DNA from: JAWKXU01 sp020446465
GTDB lineage: Bacteria; Pseudomonadota; Alphaproteobacteria; Sphingomonadales; Sphingomonadaceae
Length of the DNA stretch: 64,000 nt
Assembly: GCA_041396845.1 (NCBI GenBank)
Contig: JAWKXU010000001.1
Location: 310,001 to 374,000 of the forward strand
Direction: 5' to 3'
Positions 1-8,500 of the stretch are shown here, in pieces. The number at the start of each line of letters is the position of its first letter. The first letter of the stretch is position 1. Below the pieces are notes generated by a model. That model saw only the letters and a program-made list of their open reading frames with translations, was not told the DNA's origin and did not search any database. Made by a program: the position numbers and the translations under genes.

Positions 1-605
1 GCAACACCATAGCGGACATGCTCGCGAAATACGCAGTCGGCTACTTCACCGTGCACCCAGAAATCCGTAACGCCCGTGAAGAATATCTGGATAGAGCGCG
101 CCAGGGCCCGGATCGAAACGTCGTCCCTGAAGATCTCATTCGCCGCTGCCGGCGCTATCGCATACCACCAGAAGTCAAATGCTCTCGCCATGAAAAGTGG
201 GCGGTTCGCAGGATCTGGAACGCCAAGCAAATGGCGCATCAAGGGCCGATAAAACTCGGCATCGTTGACGAACGTCGCAACTACGGAATCGGCAGCCCCA
301 AAAATAGTGGAAAGCGCATCACCTTCGCCGAAGCGGTCGATCCTCGTCGACTCGATCTGGTCTATTGCCCTATTGAGCAACGAATAGAAGACAATGTCCT
401 TTCCGCCGATCAGATTATAAATTGTATAAGTACTTACAGATGCGGAACGAGCGAGTTCATTCATCGAGAAATCAGTTCCAAGGCTCAGCCGTATCATGGC
501 TTCAGCTGCCGTGAAGATGGCATCCCGGCGCCGCTCCTTTGCTCTTTCCATGCCCAAGACCTGATTACTTGTCGCAGGAGAACTAATTTTATTTTTGAGG
601 CTCAT
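1..605 (-). CDS. TetR family regulator (3' end outside window)
   Basis: Reading the reverse strand from the ATG at 605 gives an open frame that runs off the left edge (about 200 residues visible). The N-terminal third has a TetR-type helix-turn-helix (around residues 27-70, with FSMNELARSASVSTYTIYNL). The C-terminal ligand-domain part, IQIFFTGVTDFWVHGE, closely parallels the TetR proteins at 7417-8094 and 15260-15898. A second in-frame ATG at 551 is also possible as the start and would remove a poorly conserved 18-residue extension. It faces away from the alcohol dehydrogenase remnant at 845, the usual divergent layout for a local repressor. The ligand is unknown. Family call is secure; start is less so. 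Confidence 0.85.
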   Translation of the reverse strand, partial: MSLKNKISSPATSNQVLGMERAKERRRDAIFTAAEAMIRLSLGTDFSMNELARSASVSTYTIYNLIGGKDIVFYSLLNRAIDQIESTRIDRFGEGDALSTIFGAADSVVATFVNDAEFYRPLMRHLLGVPDPANRPLFMARAFDFWWYAIAPAAANEIFRDDVSIRALARSIQIFFTGVTDFWVHGEVADCVFREHVRYGV

Positions 606-844
606 TCTTATTCCAAGCAAACGGGTCGATACAGAGTTTTTGCAGCGCAAGCAACTCGCCGTCAGGCCAAGCAATACCACCGGGGGCCTCAATGGCAAAT
701 CCAGTGCCTGGGAGCAGTTTACTGCCATGAACATTGGTGGACATTTCAGATTACTGGTGCGGTCGCTTTGGCCCTGATAGCCCTCCTGGAAGCCAATAAC
801 GTCTGCGAGACGCACCGCCTTCGAGGTGCAGATTGGAGAGCAGG

Positions 845-1505
845 ATGAAAGGTCTAATCTTTCACGGAAAAAATGATATCCGGTTTGAATCGCTTGAGTA
901 TCCACAGATCGAGGATGACAGGGATGTGCTGGTGAGAGCCAAGGCGTGCGGCATCTGTGGCAGCGACCTTCATCTTTATCACGATGATTTCGCGGAAATC
1001 GGTGAAGGTTTTGAACTTGGTAGGGGCTTTTGCGTTGGTCATGAGGCGGTGGGAGCAATCGTCGAGAAAGGCAAGGATGTCACTAATCTGAAGGTTGGCG
1101 ACACAGTGATGCTTGCGGCATGCCAGGGTGGGCGCAGTCCCGGTGTGGGCGGACGACGTGACCGAAACCCTGCGCGAGGCGACGCGTGGCCGGACGATGG
1201 AGCTGTCGCTGTCGCTGGTGGGGCTCAACGGCAACATCTCGATCCTGGGCGTGAACAATTCGATGAACTTCAAGGTGCCCCGCCAAGTCTTCGTGAACAA
1301 TGCCACGATCCGCGGCAATTTCGTCTCCGAAGTGCACAAGCACTGGCCGGCGCCGGTGCCGATGCTGCAATCGGGCCGGTTGCGGCCAGAACGGTTCATC
1401 ACCGAGCGGATGCCGCTGTCCGAAGACCCCGGGGCCTATGAAAAGTTCGACAAGCGCGAGGCGGGAACGCTCAAGGCGATCCTCTATACCTGGCAAAAAG
1501 CCTAG
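845..1505 (+). pseudogene. Zinc-dependent alcohol dehydrogenase with internal deletion and frame change
   Basis: The gene opens with ATG at 845 behind GGAGAGCAGG. Residues 1-95 are the N-terminal half of a zinc-containing medium-chain dehydrogenase, with the catalytic-zinc region CGICGSDLHLY and a GHEAVG motif. At about 1115-1130 the sequence jumps to a typical MDR C-terminus (ISILGVNNSMNFKVP, then FITERMPLSEDPGAYEKF, ending ILYTWQKA), but this lies in another frame that ends at 1505. Roughly 120-150 central residues, including most of the Rossmann nucleotide-binding core, are missing. The N-terminal frame runs on to 1441 as meaningless sequence. This is a deletion scar, not a functional enzyme. 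The original substrate is unknown; SDR and EthD genes follow. Confidence 0.85.
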
Positions 1506-1531
1506 CAAATCAAGGCAAAAGGAAACGCACG

Positions 1532-2290
1532 ATGCTGAAGGACAAAGTTGTCATTGTAACTGGGGGGGCTCGCGGTATCGGCCGCGCTTGCGTCGAACTA
1601 TTCGCGGCCGACGGGGCCAAGGTGGTGTTCAGTGACCTGTCAGAGAAGAACGGACTGGAAGTCCAAACCGTAATACGCGCGTCGGGCGGCGATGTGCTGT
1701 TCGTCAAAGGCAACATGGCCGTGGAGGACGATGTTGTCCGCATGGTAGATTCGGCGATGTCGCAATATGGACGGCTAGACTGTGCGGTCAACAATGCCGC
1801 CATTGGGATGACCGGGCAACCCATACACAAGCTGGAGACGGCGGACTGGCGGCGGGTGATCGACATCAACCTGACGGGAGTTTTTCTGTGCTGCAAACAC
1901 CAAACTCGGGCGATGATGGTCTCCGGCGGCGGCGCAATCGTCAACATATCGTCGACGGACGGCGTAATCGGTCGTCCGGATGCGTCGGATTACAATGCGT
2001 CAAAGCACGGCGTGCTGGGCCTGACCAGGTCGGCCTCTACTCAATACAGGGAAACGCTTGTGCGGGTGAATGCTGTCCTTCCCGGGCTGATCTTCACGCC
2101 GGGAATCAAAAGCCTTGCCGACGATCCGTCGTTCGGGCCGCAGATCGATTCCATCCTGAACCGCCACTCCATCGACCGGCGCGGCCGGCCGGAGGACATA
2201 GCGGAGGCCTGCCGATGGTTGCTGTCGGATTATGCTAGCTTCGTCAATGGCTCCAGTCTGTCGGTTGACGGGGGCTATCTCGCGAGGTGA
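1532..2290 (+). CDS. SDR family oxidoreductase
   Basis: Encodes a 252-residue classical short-chain dehydrogenase/reductase. The NAD(P)-binding motif GGARGIG is at residues 11-17, NNAA at about residue 87, the catalytic Ser in ISSTDG, and the Tyr/Lys pair in YNASK at about residue 155. The C-terminal VNGSSLSVDGGY is typical of 3-ketoacyl-ACP reductase-like SDRs. Length is standard and all catalytic residues are present, so it should be an active alcohol/ketone oxidoreductase. The start at 1532 has AAGGAA upstream. It follows the broken alcohol dehydrogenase by 26 bases and precedes an EthD-like remnant, so it probably belonged to a catabolic operon. Substrate cannot be told from sequence. Confidence 0.93.
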   Translation: MLKDKVVIVTGGARGIGRACVELFAADGAKVVFSDLSEKNGLEVQTVIRASGGDVLFVKGNMAVEDDVVRMVDSAMSQYGRLDCAVNNAAIGMTGQPIHKLETADWRRVIDINLTGVFLCCKHQTRAMMVSGGGAIVNISSTDGVIGRPDASDYNASKHGVLGLTRSASTQYRETLVRVNAVLPGLIFTPGIKSLADDPSFGPQIDSILNRHSIDRRGRPEDIAEACRWLLSDYASFVNGSSLSVDGGYLAR

Positions 2291-2340
2291 GATAAGTGAG
2301 TAGTGCAAATGCCTACAAATGAAGATGAAGGAGACTGGAG

Positions 2341-2415
2341 GTGATTGCACTTATCGTTGCCGCAAAACGCCGAGCGGATCTTATCGCACGTACAGCATTA
2401 CTACCATGCGGATGA
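2341..2415 (+). pseudogene. Remnant of an EthD-domain gene start
   Basis: A GTG at 2341 preceded by GAAGGAGACTGGAG starts a 24-codon frame. Its opening residues (IALIVAAKR) match the opening of the EthD protein at 8619 (LTVLVAAKRKPG), then diverge and stop at 2413-2415. The strong ribosome binding site right after an SDR gene copies the SDR/EthD pairing seen elsewhere in this window. The best reading is that an EthD gene followed the SDR here and lost all but its first dozen codons. The rest of the gap to 2518 shows no coding signal that I can recognise. Confidence 0.4.
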
Positions 2416-2518
2416 TCTCAGGCGATGAATGAAAGTACCTGAACGGATTTTTGGCCTTGCTTATCCGTTCCGGTTAGCAGCCGGGCTCCCTGCCCGGCCA
2501 TCCCTTTGGCACTGCCCG

Positions 2519-3289
2519 CTAGAACACCACGTGCTCGCGTGCTAGGAATGCCGTTACCTTCTTTGGATCGACAAATTGCACTTCGTCTTTCTGCAGGACC
2601 GCCCCAGCCTCGGCCGCTTCCGGGGCGCTAAAGCTATGGATGAGCGCCTGCTCACTCGCCCACCAAATTTCAGTCAGTCCGTCTGGGGGCTGCCGCCATC
2701 CGCGCGGACCAGCAAATGCAGCAACAGTCGGCGAAGAAACTGGATGAGTCTGGACGTAACGCTTAAAGCCCATGGGCTCCGCCAGTTGGCGGACAAGGTT
2801 GCCGTGCCCTAAACGCCAGCGCTCTTGGAAAGCCGCAGCATTGAGCTCCGGCCGCTTCCACACCTGACATACCATCTTCACGGTTTTGTCTTCCGGACCG
2901 AAACGGTGCGAGGCCGCAAGATGGTCGAAGATCACATGCTCTTGTCCGAGGAAAGCGCTAATCTTTTTGGCGCTGGTGAAGCGCTTTTCGTCCTGCTCCA
3001 AGATGAGACCAGCTTCGGCGGCCTCGGGCGAAGCGCATGCCACGGAGAAGGCTTCCTCGCTCTTGACCCAGATCTCGACCGAAGCGTCCGACGCATCCGC
3101 CCAATTCCGCCCACTGCTGAACGCGTCCAACTCCGGTGAAGGAATGCGATGATTCTGTACATATCGCGTGAAGCCCAACGCCGGGCCGTGCGTCCGTACG
3201 AGGGGCGCGTGGACTTCCGCGAGATACGCAAGGAACTCCTGACGCGTAATCTCCGGCTTGCGCCAGGACTCGATAACGATCTTCAGCAA
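2519..3289 (-). CDS. Tandem EthD-domain protein
   Basis: About 256 residues made of two EthD-like (dimeric alpha-beta barrel) repeats. Repeat 1 begins LLKIVIESWRKPEITRQEF and ends FLGQEHVIF. Repeat 2 begins VKMVCQVWKRPELNAAAF and ends FLAREHVVF. Both carry the family pattern of W-x-x-x-H near the start (HAPLVRTHG, GHGNLVRQL) and a late EIW segment. EthD proteins are small partners or enzymes in degradation of ethers, polyketides and aromatics; the exact chemistry here is unknown. I chose the TTG at 3289 because GGAGG lies 5 bases upstream of it; an ATG at 3310 is in frame. It converges on the SDR at 1532. The two-domain form is longer than the usual 100-130 residue EthD proteins. Confidence 0.8.
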   Translation of the reverse strand: MLKIVIESWRKPEITRQEFLAYLAEVHAPLVRTHGPALGFTRYVQNHRIPSPELDAFSSGRNWADASDASVEIWVKSEEAFSVACASPEAAEAGLILEQDEKRFTSAKKISAFLGQEHVIFDHLAASHRFGPEDKTVKMVCQVWKRPELNAAAFQERWRLGHGNLVRQLAEPMGFKRYVQTHPVSSPTVAAFAGPRGWRQPPDGLTEIWWASEQALIHSFSAPEAAEAGAVLQKDEVQFVDPKKVTAFLAREHVVF

Positions 3290-3384
3290 GCTGACCTCCA
3301 AGCCATTCATGTATACACGATGATAACCCCACACTGACTGGGAGCAGTGCTGAGCATAGCGGAACCCCGTACTGTCAAGCAAAC

Positions 3385-3500
3385 GCTAAGTCGTCGAGCA
3401 CGGTCGAGAGATACATCCAGCCCCATCCGATGATTTTGAAGTAGGTAAAATTGGTTTGCCAACTCTCGTTCGGCAGGGTGGTTTTGACCTGCGCCCGGCA
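3385..3500 (-). mobile_element. IS3 family OrfB fragment
   Basis: The reverse strand encodes the DDE-domain start of an IS3-type OrfB: TTLPNESWQTNFTYFKIIGWGWMYLSTVLDD. The first catalytic Asp, normally in QTDFTY, reads Asn here. Both ends are cut. It is a decayed piece, first of four IS3 scraps between 3385 and 3967. Confidence 0.7.
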
Positions 3501-3567
3501 AACTGGTCCGTTTTATGTGAGAAATTCCCGGTTAGGTTTGGCAGGAGCCGACCGATGGAGTTTCGGG

Positions 3568-3747
3568 ATTAAGAAGTCGCGTTTCAGTGAGCAGCAGATC
3601 GCCTTCATATTGAAGCAGGCGGAGGACGGGACAACGGTCGAGGAGGTCTGCCGCAAGGCAGGGATTTCGATCCAGACGTACTATCGATGGCGAAGCAAGT
3701 ACGGCGGATTGATGCCATCTGAGATGAAGCGCTTGAATAGCCCCTAG
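3568..3747 (+). mobile_element. IS3 family OrfA fragment
   Basis: Encodes KKSRFSEQQIAFILKQAEDG followed by a helix-turn-helix (VEEVCRKAGISIQTYYRW) and KYGGLMPSEMKRL, the first half of an IS3-family OrfA. The codon at the expected start is ATT, not ATG, and the leucine-zipper half is lost after about 3735. It cannot make a working transposase subunit. Confidence 0.75.
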
Positions 3748-3751
3748 TTTT

Positions 3752-3815
3752 CTAGACGCCTTCCGCTTTCAAAATCTGCTGCCGTTCGGACTCGATGGGC
3801 GACAGCATCCCGTTC
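3752..3815 (-). mobile_element. IS3 family OrfB C-terminal scrap
   Basis: The reverse strand reads NGMLSPIESERQQILKAEGV followed by a stop, a C-terminus typical of IS3-family OrfB proteins. Only about 20 codons remain, and its orientation is opposite to both neighbours. Confidence 0.55.
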
Positions 3816-3829
3816 CTGGTCTTGGCCGA

Positions 3830-3967
3830 TGGATCACCTATTACAACACCCAGCGTCCGCACTCGGGCCTGGCCGGACGAACTCCGGTGGAGGCCTATCG
3901 GCGGATCGGGCAATCAGATCATGGGGGGCATGCCCCCCATGATCTGTTGATCAGACAGGCGGCGTGA
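3830..3967 (+). mobile_element. IS3 family OrfB C-terminal fragment
   Basis: Encodes WITYYNTQRPHSGLAGRTP then VEAYRRIG, the conserved C-terminal block of IS3 OrfB, continuing to a stop at 3965-3967. The last third contains a perfect 32-base palindrome (3915-3946) read as part of the frame. It lies beside the other IS3 scraps and is not part of the same element copy. Bases 3968-4061 hold no recognisable gene. Confidence 0.65.
3915..3946. repeat. Perfect 32-base palindrome
   Basis: Bases 3915-3930 are exactly complementary to 3931-3946, with six G then six C around a GCATGC centre. No loop bases separate the arms. It could form a strong hairpin or cruciform near the end of the IS3 fragment. 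No T-run follows, so a classical terminator is less likely. Confidence 0.8.
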
Positions 3968-4061
3968 ACGACAACCGGGATTAGCTTAACTTAGCCGCCA
4001 AACTGTCCAAGAAGGCGGGACCACCTCACAGGTCACGTCCAATCCACGTTTCGTCTTGCGA

Positions 4062-4436
4062 TCAGATGCAGTCCGATTGCCATCCAGCTTCGCGCTGCGT
4101 CTTGAACACTGCCAAGCGTTTCTCAAACCAACGATCTAGGCTCCGCATTACGGATTCGAGCGAGCGTCCCAGGTCAGTTAGTGCATATTCCACATGAGGT
4201 GGAATGGTGAGCATATCCTTCCGTGCGACTAGGCCATTAGCGACGAGACGCCTGAGAGTTTGGGTCAACATCTTTTGCGAGATGCCATTGATAGTTCGCA
4301 TGAGGTCACCATTGCGCCTTGGACCCGTGCGCAAAGCCAGCAGTATGAGTAGCGTCCACTTGTCCCCGACTAATTCGATGAACCTGCGCGAGGTGCAGTC
4401 CGCTGATAATGGATCGGCGCGGCGAAGCTGAGTCAT
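4062..4436 (-). CDS. HxlR family transcriptional regulator
   Basis: About 124 residues from the ATG at 4436. It has the HxlR winged-helix signature: FIELVGDKWTLLILLAL, then GISQKMLTQTLRRLVANGLV, then VEYALTDLGRSLESVM. HxlR proteins bind DNA as dimers and often sense aldehydes, quinones or other reactive electrophiles, usually controlling a divergent oxidoreductase gene. That is the layout here: the SDR-like gene at 4527 is transcribed away from it across about 90 bases, so this spacer probably holds its operator. An upstream in-frame ATG at 4454 would add six residues. Confidence 0.9.
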   Translation of the reverse strand: MTQLRRADPLSADCTSRRFIELVGDKWTLLILLALRTGPRRNGDLMRTINGISQKMLTQTLRRLVANGLVARKDMLTIPPHVEYALTDLGRSLESVMRSLDRWFEKRLAVFKTQREAGWQSDCI

Positions 4437-4526
4437 GCAATCTCCAGGAACCAAAAAGTGCGTACTTTACCTTTAGCAGCCACCCATGCTGTGCCAAGCC
4501 CAGACACTGAAACTTTGGAGAATGAT

Positions 4527-5207
4527 ATGACGGATCGGGTGATGCTAATCAGCGGCGGTTTTGGTGGCCTCGGCTCGTCACTTGGCGAGACAGCTGTGAC
4601 TGCCGGCTATAAAGTCGCTCTAAGCGGCCGATCGCCTGCGCCGAGCGCAACTTTCCCAGCACTCCGGGTGGGAGGGGCGAACCCAGGCACCGAAGACGGC
4701 GCAAAGGCTATTGTAGATGCGGTTATTTCCGAGTTCGGGCGGGTTGATGTCCTGGTTAACGCCACAGGCGACTTTTCGATCGGTAGCGTTGCCGATGGTC
4801 CGGTCGAAGAATGGGCGCGCCTATTTGCTGCCTCAACGATCCCCTCAGTTGCCATGTCAAAGGCATCAATTCCCTCTCTCGTAGCCTCAGGCGCGGGCAG
4901 GATTATCAATATCAGCTGGACCGGTGGCCGATCGGGTAAAGCGTTTCTGGGCGCGGCGAGTGCGGCAAAGGCCGGTATCTTGCGTCTCACCGAAGTGCTG
5001 GCAGACGAACTCAAGGACCAGGGTGTCACTGCGAACACCATCCTGCCCACCGTAATCGATACTCCGTTTAACCGGCAGATCATGCCGGAGGCGGACCGTG
5101 GTAGTTGGGTAACCTATGAGCAGATTGTAGCCGCTATCCTCTTCCTTGCCTCGCCCCAAGCCTCGGCTTTAAACGGCAATGAATTGATTGTCGCGCCTAA
5201 GGGTTGA
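4527..5207 (+). CDS. SDR-like protein lacking the catalytic tyrosine
   Basis: About 226 residues from ATG 4527, preceded by GGAGAATG. The N-terminus has a Rossmann motif (ISGGFGGLGSS) and VLVNATGDF replaces NNAG. At the usual YxxxK site the sequence is FLGAASAAKAG: the lysine is present but the tyrosine is alanine. The substrate-binding and C-terminal parts (TILPTVIDTPFNRQIM, LNGNELIVAPKG) are otherwise SDR-like. Divergent SDRs of this kind may bind nucleotide without normal redox catalysis or use another residue. It is probably controlled by the divergent HxlR gene. Family assignment is firm; activity is uncertain. Confidence 0.85.
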   Translation: MTDRVMLISGGFGGLGSSLGETAVTAGYKVALSGRSPAPSATFPALRVGGANPGTEDGAKAIVDAVISEFGRVDVLVNATGDFSIGSVADGPVEEWARLFAASTIPSVAMSKASIPSLVASGAGRIINISWTGGRSGKAFLGAASAAKAGILRLTEVLADELKDQGVTANTILPTVIDTPFNRQIMPEADRGSWVTYEQIVAAILFLASPQASALNGNELIVAPKG

Positions 5208-5228
5208 AGCTTATGGGGAGTATCTCAG

Positions 5229-5339
5229 ATGAGCGATGCCAAAGCGGCCGACACCGGATGCTCGCGGTTCCAGGAGGTATTGATCTTCCCCTGTTTGCGC
5301 GACGTTCCGCTCATGGGACTGGATGTGCCTTCGCGTTAG
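5229..5339 (+). CDS. Short open frame, probable remnant
   Basis: An ATG-to-TAG frame of 36 codons starting MSDAKAADTGCSRFQ, following the SDR-like gene by 21 bases. I do not recognise it. It ends close to where the chimeric IS110-derived sequence begins, so it may be the start of a lost gene. Confidence 0.25.
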   Translation: MSDAKAADTGCSRFQEVLIFPCLRDVPLMGLDVPSR

Positions 5340-5377
5340 GAGACCTGTGCGAGGGTGGGCGTAGACAAGGGCGTTGA

Positions 5378-7108
5378 TTGTTGATTCTATGGGCTTTCCT
5401 AGGAGAGCAATGGGTGGCGCAACGTTCGATTGGTCAGGATCCGTCTGTCTTCACTGGCCCGCGCCAGTCCGCAACCTTTCTCGGCCTTGTCCCGCGTCAG
5501 AACTCTTCGGGCGGCAAAATCCGGCTTGGACGTATCTCGAAGATGGGCAATTCCTACAGCTGCGCCTCCATCACCACGATCATGGCCGCGCTCTATTTCC
5601 ATGCGCTGCGTCCGCAGGACAAGGTGGCGGTCAAGCCGCATGCGGGGCCTGTGCTCCATGCAATCCATTATATGCTTGGTACCCAGAGCCGCGAGCAGCT
5701 GGAGCATTTTCGCGGCTTTGGCGGGGCGCAGAGTTATCCTTCGCGGACCAAGGACAGCATCCCGGTCGACTTCTCCACCGGTTCAGTCGGGCTGGGCGTG
5801 GCGATTACCGCCTTCGCTAGCCTGGTGCAGGACTATCTGGTCGCGCATGGCCAGCTGGCAGAGGCCGGCGCCGGGCGCATGATCGCGTTGATGGGCGATG
5901 CTGAACTGGATGAAGGCAATATCTACGAATGCCTGATCGAAGGCTTCAAGCACGATATCCGCAACTGCTGGTGGATCGTCCATTCGGACAGCGGGGAGGA
6001 GACGGAAGTGCGCTGCCGGTTCCTGGCCGGGTGCGATGGCGGCGGCAGCCGGGTGCGGCGGCGGCTGGGCATCGAACTGGACGGCGACGAGAATGTCGCG
6101 GGTGCCTACATGGTCCATTTCCGCACGGACGATCGCGCGCTGATGCAAAGGTGGGGCCCGATCTACCACCTGCAGAACGGCGCGGGCACGATCATCGCGC
6201 AGAACGACCGCGACGTCTATACGCTGCAGGCCTGGTTGCTGCCAGGGATGAACCCCGACGAGATGACGCCCGAAGGCGTGCTGGAAGGCTGGATCGGCAC
6301 CCATTTCGACTACGAGATACTGCAAGCCAACCCCTGGTTCGCGAATTTCGTGGTGGCGCAGCGTTATCGCGAACAGAGCACGCTGCTGGCGGGTGACGCT
6401 GCGCACCAGTACATTCCAACCGGTGGTTACGGGATGAATTCAGGGATCGCGGACGCGGCGGCGCTGTCATGGGTCATGGCGGCAGGGCTGCAGGGCTGGG
6501 GCGGCGACCGGCTGCTCGATGCCTATGCCGAGGAACGGCGGGCGACGGCCTGGTGGCATCTGGAAGCGTCACGGCGTCACATGGGCGTGCGCATCCAGAT
6601 CAGCGAGCTCTATGCCGCAGCGGGCGATCTTCTGGCCGAAGGGCCGGAAGGCGACGCGCGCCGGGCGGAACTGGCGCGCAAGATCGAGGAACTCGGCAAC
6701 GCGGAGAACGAGAGCTGGGGGGTCGAATATGGTTACCGCTATGACGGTTCGCCGGTCGTCGCGCACGAGGGTGATGCGCCAGTTGTTGACCCGCTGACCT
6801 ACCGGGCAAACACCGTGCCGGGCACGCGCCTGCCGCATGTGTTCCTGGCCGACGGGGAACCGATCCACGACAAGCTGGGCCTGTTCTTCACGCTGGTGGT
6901 GCTGGACGATACGGATACGGCGGCGATGGAGCAGGCGGCGACCGACGCGGGTGTGCCGGTTGATGTCCTGCGCCTCGGCCGCCCGGACTTGCGCGGCATT
7001 TACGAGCGCAATCTCATACTGGTCCGGCCGGACCAGCACGTCGCCTGGCGCGGCGACGAACTGCCCGGCGATTGCCGGGGATTGCTGACCCTCGTCACAG
7101 GGAATTGA
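5378..7108 (+). pseudogene. Chimeric frame: IS110 transposase / E1-transketolase / FAD monooxygenase pieces
   Basis: One uninterrupted 576-codon frame contains three unrelated partial proteins. Residues about 24-59 (ATFLGLVPRQNSSGG, RLGRISKMG) are an IS110/IS1111 transposase segment. Residues about 60-201 match the thiamine-diphosphate N-terminal part of a homodimeric pyruvate dehydrogenase E1 or transketolase-like protein (SYSCASITTIMAALYFHALR, MGDAELDEGNIYECLIEG, NCWWIV). Residues about 203-576 are the C-terminal two thirds of a UbiH/PheA/TfdB-type FAD monooxygenase (RCRFLAGCDGG, then GDAAHQYIPTGGYGMNSGI, then a thioredoxin-like tail). The monooxygenase lacks its N-terminal FAD-binding GxGxxG and the E1 part lacks most of its fold, so neither activity is expected. 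Both joins keep the frame. Confidence 0.85.
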
Positions 7109-7169
7109 TAGGGAAGTTGTTTAAGGTGTCCGTCGTCATTCGGCACAACTCGCGGCGTAAATTAGCGGA

Positions 7170-7412
7170 GCGCGAGCCAGGCCCGTCGGCTACTGGCGAT
7201 GGCCGAGATTTACGATGGCGGCATCCGCAGCGCGGCCGCGCGATTGCAGATCGTGCGGGACTGGATGGTTCGGTTCAATGTCCGCGGTCCCGATCGCCTG
7301 CTTGATGGTAAGGAGCCCGGGAAACGGTCGCGGCACTATGAGGCCCAGCGAAGTTCGCTTGTCGAGGTGGTCGAGCGCGGCCCGATCCCGGCTATCCATA
7401 GCGTCGTCCACT
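7170..7412 (+). mobile_element. IS630 family transposase N-terminal fragment
   Basis: Encodes ARRLLAMAEIYDGGIRSAA, LQIVRDWMVRFNVRGPD and GPIPAIHSVVHW, the N-terminal helix-turn-helix region of IS630-type transposases. No DDE domain follows and the end abuts the TetR gene. It is a cut remnant. Confidence 0.7.
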
Positions 7413-7416
7413 GGAG

Positions 7417-8094
7417 CTATTCTCCAATATGGCGTACTATACTAGCGCGTCCCTTTTCGATACGTGCAGTTAGCATCTCATGCGATCCGGGGACGCCAAG
7501 GGCGAGCAGGCGAATGGCAAAGCCGTGGCTAACATGATCGCTGAAATCTTGGTTTGAAAAGTCCGCATGGACCCAGTATTCCAGCACACCCGTGAAGAAC
7601 ATCTGCGCTTCGCTTACCATGTCGATCTTGCGGATAGGTCCGTTCATCAGTCCCGCCTCGTCCAATGGAGCAAAGGCGAAGCGCCAGTAATCGCTCGACC
7701 GTTTCATGAATCTCGGGCGATGAACCGCATCGGGATATCCCAGAAGAAAACGAAATAATGGCTGGTAAAGACTGGGGCGAGCCGTGGAGACGCGCACGAT
7801 GTTATCTGCTGCTTCGAACACGTATCCCAGCGGCTGTTCTATCGGGTCGATCTTGCGTGCCTGCAATATCGCAAGCGCGTCGATATCGTCCAGCGAACGG
7901 TCCAGCAGCGTATAGAGAACTTCGGCCTTCTGCCCGATGAGATTGTAGGTGGTGAACGTGCTGATCCCGGCCCGCACTGCAAGCTGCTTCATCGAAAAAT
8001 CGGTTTCACCCGTTTCTTCGATCAGCATTTCGGCAGAGTTGAGGATGGCTTGCCGCCGACCTTCCTTGGCCAATTCTCGCCTGCTTGTCGCCAT
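7417..8094 (-). CDS. TetR family regulator
   Basis: About 225 residues from ATG 8094 (an in-frame ATG at 8112 is less likely). The N-terminal HTH reads FSMKQLAVRAGISTFTTYNL, and the C-terminal half has MFFTGVLEYWVHADFSNQDF. It is clearly related to the regulators at 1-605 and 15260-15898, so the three are paralogues or copies of one regulator type. It is transcribed away from the EthD-SDR-P450 genes starting at 8619, its likely targets. A 10-base sequence TTACATCCTA occurs just upstream of this gene (8119) and again upstream of the EthD gene (8515), a possible operator pair. Confidence 0.9.
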   Translation of the reverse strand: MATSRRELAKEGRRQAILNSAEMLIEETGETDFSMKQLAVRAGISTFTTYNLIGQKAEVLYTLLDRSLDDIDALAILQARKIDPIEQPLGYVFEAADNIVRVSTARPSLYQPLFRFLLGYPDAVHRPRFMKRSSDYWRFAFAPLDEAGLMNGPIRKIDMVSEAQMFFTGVLEYWVHADFSNQDFSDHVSHGFAIRLLALGVPGSHEMLTARIEKGRASIVRHIGE

Positions 8095-8312
8095 TGCCCC
8101 TCTCGTCGGCAAAGAGCCTTACATCCTAGGGCAAGTGGCTGCTGTCAAATCGGCATGGCGTGCCGCAAGGCTTGCATGCCAACAAAATAATTAGTACGAT
8201 TGCTAAAATGTGGGGAGGTCGGGCTACTCATGGCTGCAAAAGTTACGGATTCTGAAGGCATTGCACAGACTAGTCCGTCCGAAAGTGTCGGACTGTCGAT
8301 CAGCCCAGCAGA

Positions 8313-8492
8313 ATGGTGGTCAGGGATATCACGCCGGCTAAGGTCGACGCGTTCATCGCGCAGTTGGCTGGCGGCAAGGTGCGGAAACTATGGGGAGGGC
8401 TCCGCCATGAACGGCAACGTCGGCTCGAGCCTATCGAGCGTTCCGTTTTTAACATCTTATCGGCTGACAACCGGTGGCGAGCCATTCTGTGA
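8313..8492 (+). CDS. Unrecognised 59-residue open frame
   Basis: Starts MVVRDITPAKVDAFIAQL and ends NRWRAIL. The opening faintly resembles a SAM-like N-terminal domain of a tyrosine recombinase, but there is no further support. It could be a remnant or chance frame. Confidence 0.2.
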   Translation: MVVRDITPAKVDAFIAQLAGGKVRKLWGGLRHERQRRLEPIERSVFNILSADNRWRAIL

Positions 8493-8500
8493 GGCAAAAG

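Noticed and set aside
18..848. Long forward open frame at the left edge
   Set aside because: It is antisense to a clear TetR gene on the reverse strand, and its translation has no recognisable domain.
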